From assembly GCA_025766275.1 (NCBI GenBank), contig JAFKAC010000055.1, positions 248,001 to 312,000 on the forward strand: a DNA stretch of 64,000 nucleotides, written 5' to 3'. The DNA is from Lactarius indigo (lineage: Eukaryota > Basidiomycota > Agaricomycetes > Russulales > Russulaceae). The notes beneath the pieces were generated by a model. That model had not been told where the DNA came from and made no database searches. It saw only the letters and a list, made by a program, of their open reading frames with translations. This document shows, piece by piece, positions 57,792-64,000 of this stretch. The position numbers and the translations under genes were made by a program. Within the stretch, counting starts at the first letter, position 1. Each line of letters opens with the position of its first letter.

Positions 57792-58934
57792 ATGTCTGAC
57801 AATCGGACCCCAGCCCGTAAGTACCAACTTAGAGCCACTATCATATCCCTTTTTCTGATTGTTTTTGGCCAGGTCCCCCTACTATAACCTCTGTCCGAGC
57901 TAGGTCGATAGGCACGCACAATGATCTTGCGATGAGCGCAATTCAAACATCGCTCGCAGCTCTCAAAGAGGGGAGTGCCTTGGCAGCTAGGCTTCCATAT
58001 ATTTCTCCCATCGCGGGTCTCTTACTCCAAGCACTCACAATGCGGGATGTACGTGCCACATATTTTCTTTTCATAAACCGTCTTCTGATGAGTGCGTTAC
58101 CAGGAAGTGAAGCAATGCAAAGAGGAGTGTAAATTAGTGATGCACAAGCTCGCCAGAGTTGCGAGTATTATTGTCAACGTCGGCAAAAAGTGCGAAAAGC
58201 ACAACCTGAAAGAAGAAGATCTCCCACCAAGTCTGCTTGCTATTCTGGATTTCCTTCAAAGGTTCGTCACTCTTCGGTGAATACCACGTCCCGTGATCCC
58301 GACAGTCTAACGATGGACCAGAGAGCTGGATGAGATCGAGCGCGTGCTGAAGGAGTGCTCCAAGAAAAAAGGCATCAAAGGACTCTTCCTACGCAAGGAT
58401 CTGTTGACGAAGATCAAGCAATGCGACGGCGAGTTATCTAACGTTCTCCAAGCTTTCCAGGTCCGTGCTCTATCCTTATTAGCGTCAATTATGTGACTCA
58501 TCCCCCCATAGGCTGAGTTGGCGTTGGACACTCGGTTTGCATTGATTGCGGAGAGGCGAGAGGCTACTGCCGACTCCAGCCTAGTTGAAGCGATATGGTG
58601 TGCTCGTCTCAACTATGTTCGTGAGATATCACGTGCTGACGTCGCCTCTTTCGTCTCTTCTAGGACCGTTCCCCAGGGGCCAAGTGGTGCACATGCACCG
58701 TTTAGCATTATGGGTGACAAGGAGGCGATTGTCTGTCATGACATTTTTGAATCTCCTTGGGACCAATTTATTAAGCGCTCTACGAAGGGGCAAAGGGACC
58801 TTTTTTTTTTTGAAGTGGGCAACTCTTTAAATACAAGTTTTTACCGAGAGCACGGCTCTGGGCTCCGATTTATATTCCGTCGTGTACTAGTCACAAAATT
58901 GGTAGCGCGGGGCTGTGGTGACTTCACCGCATAA
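57792..58934 (+). CDS. Helical-bundle domain protein, copy B (306 aa model; 284 aa if a further intron is removed)
   Basis: Exons: 57792-57816, 57873-58048, 58104-58261, 58322-58460, 58512-58934 (921 nt). The original start codon is lost, and the in-frame ATG giving MSDNRTPAR is the best replacement. The helical domain is better preserved than in copies A and C (SAIQTSLAALKEGSALAARL ... KKCEKHNLKEEDLPPSLLAI ... ALDTRFALIAERREATADSS). The intron that separates RE from ATADS in copies A and C is precisely absent here. A further possible 66-nt intron (58598-58663, GTGTGC...TTCTAG) keeps the frame either way. The C-terminal part (DKEAIVCHDIFESPWDQF.. to GCGDFTA) is unrelated to the tail of copy A and shows no domain. 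DNA downstream resembles that after copy C, suggesting the ancestral gene was longer. Confidence 0.55.
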
Positions 58935-59544
58935 ACTCCGGAAGCTATGTTGGTTCTCATGGTTCCGAGCCATTAGCCTTCGGATCCCTCTTAGCACATA
59001 AAGAGGGGCCTCATCAGAAAAAGGGTCTCTGAAGTATCCCTGGCGAGTGTCAAAGCACTAAGTGCGGACATTGCAGAATGAGCAGGGCTTGACCACGTCG
59101 TCCGAGTCATCCCCAAGTGCAAAAGTGCGTCGTCCCACGTTCAATTCCTGTGCGCCATGTACTGCTATAATACTTACACAGACCAAATATATGAGCATTC
59201 TCCAACTATTTTAGGCAGTAGCTCGCACTTCGAAGGCGTTCGTCGCAAGAGCGTCTCGCCGCGCTTATGGCAAACTTGCACGGGTCTGATGATAGAAGAG
59301 AGCTACCCACGGTGTAAGTAAGCCTTTGCATTTATGTAAGGGTATACTAATATGCTGTAGCTACGGGAGGTAAAGACAACAATACTTAGTCTAGGACATG
59401 CATCGACAGATCTACGTAGTGTCCAAAAATATGAACAAGAAGCAAGAAAAAAGAGCATGGACAGCAAGCGCGATCCTAGCTATAGCCAATCCGATAGCGA
59501 AAAGTCCAACAAGACTTTGCTATCTGCGAGAAGACGTACTCAAG
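58935..59544. other. 3' remnant of an ancestral longer helical-bundle gene
   Basis: 59020-59330 is similar to 63590-63925 after copy C, including the stretch CTCCAACTATTTTAG and a possible short exon coding WQTCTGLMIEESYP. Frames differ by small indels, so both look decayed. No complete gene here. Confidence 0.5.
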
Positions 59545-61120
59545 GTCACGGTGACGCGAGGGCGTCCTCTCCGAGCATGTACGCAGGTGCGTCACTGCCC
59601 TCGTCCGCCGGCGTCTCATACACCTTGAACAACCCGCCGTACGCGTCCGTACGACACCGCCCATGCGTAGTCACCCTTGGCAGCTGCAGTGCCGCTCTTC
59701 CAGCCGACGCAACCCTCGAAGACCTCCTTGTGGCGGTCGAGTAGCATATCAGGCTCGGTGTTACTGGCCACGCCGCGTTTACCCGCGGCGGTGCTCGCTT
59801 TTGAGCTCGAGAAGCTGCGCGACCATCTCTGCGAACGTCTCCCGCGTCTTGGTCTGGCATTGCTGACAATCGACGTCTTGAATTTTCCTGGAGGGAGGAG
59901 GATCGTGTGGGATGAGAAAAGCAGGTCCCCCGGAGTGGTGGGTGCGTTACGCACCTTCAGCGATGACCAACACCTCGGCGCTTCTCCGATGCGCGCCGAG
60001 GGATCTTGCTCTCGATCGCGTGCCCCTGTTGACGAGGTGGAAGGTCGGGACAGCACAATCCGATGTGCGCAATCCTGTGCCTGCAGATCCATTTGGAGGT
60101 TCTGGTAATCATTCGCGCCTGTCATTATCAGCAGCAATTGAAGCGCCACGTGCGATCCGCACAGCGGTGACAAACTAAGAGCGAGCCATGTACCCAATCC
60201 TGGTCGTAAACCACGACCGTGTTCGCCGTAGTGAGGTCGATGCCAAGCCCGTCTGCGCGTGTGCTCAACGTTCAACAAGAACATGTGCGGTGCGTCTGGC
60301 GCATCTCCGCCCTCAGGCTGCTTGAAGAGGTCCATCTCGGAGCCGCGCTCCAGCACCGTCCGACTGTCGACGAAGTACAGTGGCCAGCACTTGCACCCCT
60401 ACGCCGCCCAGTCCTAACCCTGAAACCGTGCTCGGTGAGTCAATTTGCCCCACACAATCAGAGTCTCTGGCCTCTATGACGTTGAGAATGGTGATGGTGA
60501 CGAACTTGCGCCCTCGTAGAAAGAGCGTATTGAGCAACCGTTCGAGGACCACCTTCCCGCTCGCGTCGACGAACCTTCGTCCACGACGTGTGGCGCCCTC
60601 CGATCAAAATTGGGTGCGAGCAGACCTTGCGTAGCTGGGTCATGACGTTCTGCAGGTGCATATTGTTGATATCTTCACTGCACAACGCAGAGCAGAGAAA
60701 TTATCCAGCGTCCTTGGGCGGACGAGAGAGGTTACGAAGAGACCTACTCTTGGCCTTGGGCCGGTGTTCCGCTCCGATCTCTGCGACCAACTTGGTCGTG
60801 GGGGTTGAGCTGACCCTGTTCTTGCGTGTGCGCATACCCACCAAACCTGGCCTCTCGTCCTTTTCGATCTCGCGAGAGATCTACTCGCTCGTGTTCCCTG
60901 CAGCCTTGATCGTACTGTTACTGCACGCCAGCAAGCAGCCGCTCAGGCAACCTCTGATAGCGTCATCGTATACCTCGCGCTAATGCTCGGTCAACGGTGC
61001 ATACAGCGCATACACTTTCTTAGGCGTAAGGGAACGTTCGACGTCTACTTTGAGACGCCTGAGAAAGAATAGACGGAGAATCTCATGCAATTTTTGAATC
61101 AGCACGGTACAGTATTGCGC
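59545..61120 (-). pseudogene. Degenerate SNF2-family ATPase fragment (Lsh/Irc5/HELLS-like)
   Basis: Pieces in order on the minus strand, in shifting frames: KLHEILRLFFLRRLKVDVER and KKVYALYAPLTEH followed by an in-frame TAG (about 61107-60990); NNMHLQNVMTQLRKVCSHP (about 60670); SGKVVLERLLNTLFLRGRKF (about 60560-60500); MFLLNVEHTRRRAW, a frameshifted MFLLSTRAGGLG motif (about 60290); QMDLQAQDCAHRI (about 60090); and a C-terminal stretch GKFKTSIVSNARPRRGRRSQ to MLLDRHKEVFEG. The motif set (LRRLK.DVE..L.PKK, LQNV..QLRKVCSHP, DLQAQDRAHRIGQ) is that of the Lsh/Irc5 subgroup of chromatin remodelling ATPases. The N-terminal helicase lobe with Walker A is missing. Clearly non-functional. Confidence 0.75.
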
Positions 61121-62486
61121 AATTTAGGGAGGCCATTAGAAAGGGTTAGGTTGGAGTGTTAAACCTGTGCAACGTAGAATGATAGTTTGACAATATGTAG
61201 AGACAAGGGCGTACAAGACCTAGACTCGGAAGGCAGCGACTTTGTGTGAGAGAAGGACGGCATCCGGCCCGGCAATCTCATAACTCTGTTTCTGGGGAAG
61301 TACAGCATGTCCCAATGTATTCCTTGTACTGTACTTCTAAATGCGAGTAGCCACGGCGCCTACGCAGGGGCTGTTCCGACTAACGGTCTAGCAGGGAATT
61401 CGCATGTCAAGGCCTCGGTCGCCGTCGATTGTCCTGATCCACAACCCACGTACGACGGGGCCGCGGCGGGGTATCCAGAGTACCCCGAACAACCCGCCGG
61501 GTAAACGACGCAAATGGCCAGGAAGGCAAGCAATCTGGAGTTTGCGTACCTTGTCATCACCTAGCTGGACTACGTGATCTCCTCGAGAGCGAGTTCCTTG
61601 AGGAAGGTACGAGTGATTCCGAGGACTGGCACGAGGAGCGGTTCTGAGACGATCTGAAAAGTGGGGGGAGAAGGGGAGATGCGGTGAGACGAAGAGGGAG
61701 CGCACCTGCGGAGGACGGAAGGGAGCTTTCAGGTTTGCCGAGGACAGTTTTTGTCTACGAAGTGGGCAGTGAGCGTAAGGGTGTCCCGAAGTGTCGTAAA
61801 GGAACTAGGGGGTAAAGTATACGTAACAACCCATTCTGATACATGATAGATTGCTACGTGTGGGTGAGACAGGGTGTTCGACAGCAGAAGGTGCGTGTAC
61901 AGTGTCCTTGTGGGCTGCGCAAGGACCCACGAGGGAAGATCCCTGGTCAGGGTCAGGTGAGCGTGTTTAAGCTTGCAGGCGGCACACGTGTCCTGGAGGC
62001 ACACTTACAGCTATTGTAAATGGTCTTCATGGCTATCCGTAGTGGATGATCCTGTGAGTAGCGCACACAGCGTGATACCGGGAGCAATGGCAGATGAGGT
62101 AAGTTCATCGCGCAAAGGGGTGCCGCATGACCCCGATCCCTCTGGTAGAGCCGTGGTTTTGAGACGGAACATATATTCGGCAGTGAAGGCATGGCCAACC
62201 GCGGGGTGGAGCCACCATGGAGTGTCGTGGAGGTGTGACGGAGGTGGCGGTGTGACAGTGACGTGACGAGAAGCCAACAGCTACCCTCATTTTCGACACA
62301 CTCGACCAGTGGGTACAGCATCATGGTGCACACGTTCGCTAGCTATCTTAACTTATATTAGGATCCGGTGCGAACGGCCATGGCTGCCTGCCTACACGTT
62401 GTTCTAGTGCGCCGAGACTGGCCCTACTAGCGCTCTAGGGAGTTCGTATTTAAAGTCTCATTACCACCACCCGAATATTGTCTAAG
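61121..62486. other. Spacer with orphan copy of the helical-bundle upstream region
   Basis: 61345-61412 matches the region upstream of copy B (57647-57715) at nearly every base, and CATCCGGCCCGGC at 61261-61273 matches 55031-55043. The coding part is absent, the match stopping at about 61413. On the minus strand a short exon-like stretch (IVSEPLLVPVLGITRTFLKE) lies near 61570-61640, not assignable. 62370-62480 is the diverged upstream region of copy C. Confidence 0.55.
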
Positions 62487-63447
62487 ATGTCTTCGGAACA
62501 GTTTTCTCTCGTGAAAAGGATTAACGAACCCCTTCTTTCCGTATCTAACGGCCAGCCCTCACCTCGTAAGAAACGACTAGGACTACGATTATGTCGTTTT
62601 TACTCATTGTTTTCGGTCAGATGCTGCTATCGTCATCTCTGCCTCAGCTGGACAATTAGTCATGCTCAATGATATTTCTATGAGTGCGATGTCGCTCGCA
62701 GCTCTCGAGGACGGGATTAGCTTGGCAGCTAACCTCCCGTGTATTGCCCCTATCGCGAGTCTCTTACTCCGAGTACTCACCATGCGGGATGTACGTATTA
62801 AAATATATTTCCTTCTGGTGATCTGTGTGCTAATGAGAGCGTCACTAGGAAGTAAAGCAATACAAAGAGGAGTGCGAAGTAGTGATGCGCAAGCTCGCCA
62901 GAGTTGCGAGCATTATAGTCAGCATGTACGGAAAGTACAAACTAAATGAGGAGGATCTCCCAGCCAGTCTACTCTCCATTCTGAACACTTTTCAAAGGTC
63001 TGCCTCTCTTCGGTGGTTATTGCGTTCCATGACTCCCGCAGTCTGACGATAGACTAGAGAGCTGGAAGGGATCGAGTGCGTGCTGAAGGATTGCTCCAAG
63101 AAAAGGGGTATCAAAGGGTTCCTTCTTCGCAAGGATTTGTTGATCCGGATCAAGCAATGCGATGGGGAATTATCTAACGTGCTCCACGCTTTTCTGGTTT
63201 GTGCTCCATCCCTACTCGCGCCAGTCACGTGACACCCCTCTGCAGGCTGAACTAGCGCTGGACACTCAGTTTGGATTGATTGTAGATAGGCGAGAGGTAT
63301 GGACATACCAACGTCCTTTAAATTCGCGCGGCTAATACTCTTTGATAGGTCACTGCCGACTCCGGCCCAGTTGAAGCGATGTGTTTATTTGTTTGTTTGT
63401 TTTTTCTTTTGACTCTCCTTGGATTCCGAGTTGAAGCGATGTCGTAA
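62487..63447 (+). CDS. Helical-bundle domain protein, copy C (about 245 aa model, C-terminus uncertain)
   Basis: Exons: 62487-62565, 62621-62790, 62849-62997, 63058-63196, 63246-63296, 63349-63447. The frame is maintained through all junctions, though intron 3 has an unusual GTCTGC donor where copies A and B have GTTCGT. The domain is the most diverged (MSLAALEDGISLAANLPCIA; a three-codon deletion at VSMYGKYKLNEEDLP). Exon 6 as modelled ends with a T-rich stretch (63380-63410) flanked by the direct repeat AGTTGAAGCGATGT at 63369-63382 and 63429-63442. A GTAAGC donor at 63444 could instead lead to a further exon from 63494 (VLAEAILRGGNFVW.. to 63646). This copy may be decaying. Confidence 0.5.
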
Positions 63448-64000
63448 GCTCTCAACTACAGGAGATATATCACCCACTAACCATTTGATTAAGGTACTCG
63501 CCGAGGCAATATTGCGGGGGGGCAACTTCGTGTGGACAGTCCACGCAGTACATTGGATTTCTAAGCCCTGGAGACGTCTCGTCAGAAGAAGGCTCTCTAA
63601 AGTATCCTTTCCGAGAGCGTCAAAGCACCCGGTGCGGATGTTGTAGCATGAACCGATCCAGGCTCGCGGAGCGTGAGCAAGTCACCCGAGTCATCCTCAA
63701 GTGCAAAGTGCATCGCCCCACTTCCAATTTCTGTGCGCTGTTTACTAACGTTTCTAGGTCGAATATCTAGTCAGGTACGCGCGGACTCTCCAACTATTTT
63801 AGACAGTAGCTTGCGCTTCCGAACGCATTCGTCGAAGGGGGGCCTCGCAGCGATCGTGGCACACTTGCACGGGCTCAATCTCAATGACAGAAGAGGACTA
63901 CCCAGATGTGAAAGGTGAGTCCTATTGGCATTTTATGTACTGCATGTAGGCAACTTTGCCACGGTATCACCAGGGGTAAAGTAAGAGGCAACTTTACTAA
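63448..64000. other. Downstream region of copy C, homologous to 59020-59330
   Basis: Contains one possible continuation exon (63494-63646). A segment at 63765-63911 resembles the DNA after copy B, ending in EEDYPDVK before a GTGAGT donor (63912). The gene may continue beyond the window edge. Confidence 0.45.

Overview
The window looks like nuclear DNA of a filamentous basidiomycete, probably an agaricomycete. Introns are 47-78 nt, mostly 50-60 nt, with GTRNGT-type donors and CTRAY branch points. The gene families also fit: a Goodbye-NACHT-ankyrin STAND receptor, secreted three-WSC-domain proteins, a tiny CC-rich membrane peptide, and an Lsh/Irc5-type SNF2 relic. No bacterial, viral or organellar signature was seen.

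Layout. (1) 136-7809, minus strand: a large NLR-type receptor gene. On a first reading its ankyrin part appears broken by a TAG, a TAA-TAA pair and a frameshift. All three lie inside homologous 56-57 nt introns. Removing six such introns plus five upstream introns leaves one open frame of 2355 codons. (2) 11425-47496, plus strand: a head-to-tail array of ten intact, structurally identical 8-exon genes plus one decayed copy. Each intact gene encodes a secreted protein of 358-366 aa with three WSC domains, the domain class known for binding fungal cell-wall glucans. All ten have a TATA-like box 40-53 bp before the ATG and a 13-bp partly palindromic element 175-205 bp before it. The 1-4 kb spacers are themselves diverged repeats. 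The spacer at 41.2-42.8 kb carries a retroelement-like insertion, including a short leader present both unspliced and spliced. (3) 47647-54636: three single-copy-looking genes, namely a Ser/Pro-rich single-pass membrane protein (+), a 76-aa hydrophobic peptide whose first coding exon is only the ATG (-), and a 1023-aa low-complexity protein (-). (4) 55583-63447: three diverged copies of a multi-exon gene for a helical-bundle domain resembling MLKL/HeLo-like N-terminal domains. Each copy has a different tail. A degenerate SNF2 ATPase fragment and an orphan fourth copy of the upstream region lie between copies two and three.

Taken together the window combines an intracellular repeat-type receptor, an expanded family of secreted wall-binding-type lectin proteins, and several candidate helical-bundle effector domains. 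These are fast-evolving families implicated in nonself recognition and cell-surface interaction. Any functional link between them is inference from proximity. Exon boundaries were placed by eye. For all ten WSC genes, the receptor, the 76-aa gene, the 1023-aa gene and the helical-bundle genes, summed exon lengths are exact multiples of three.
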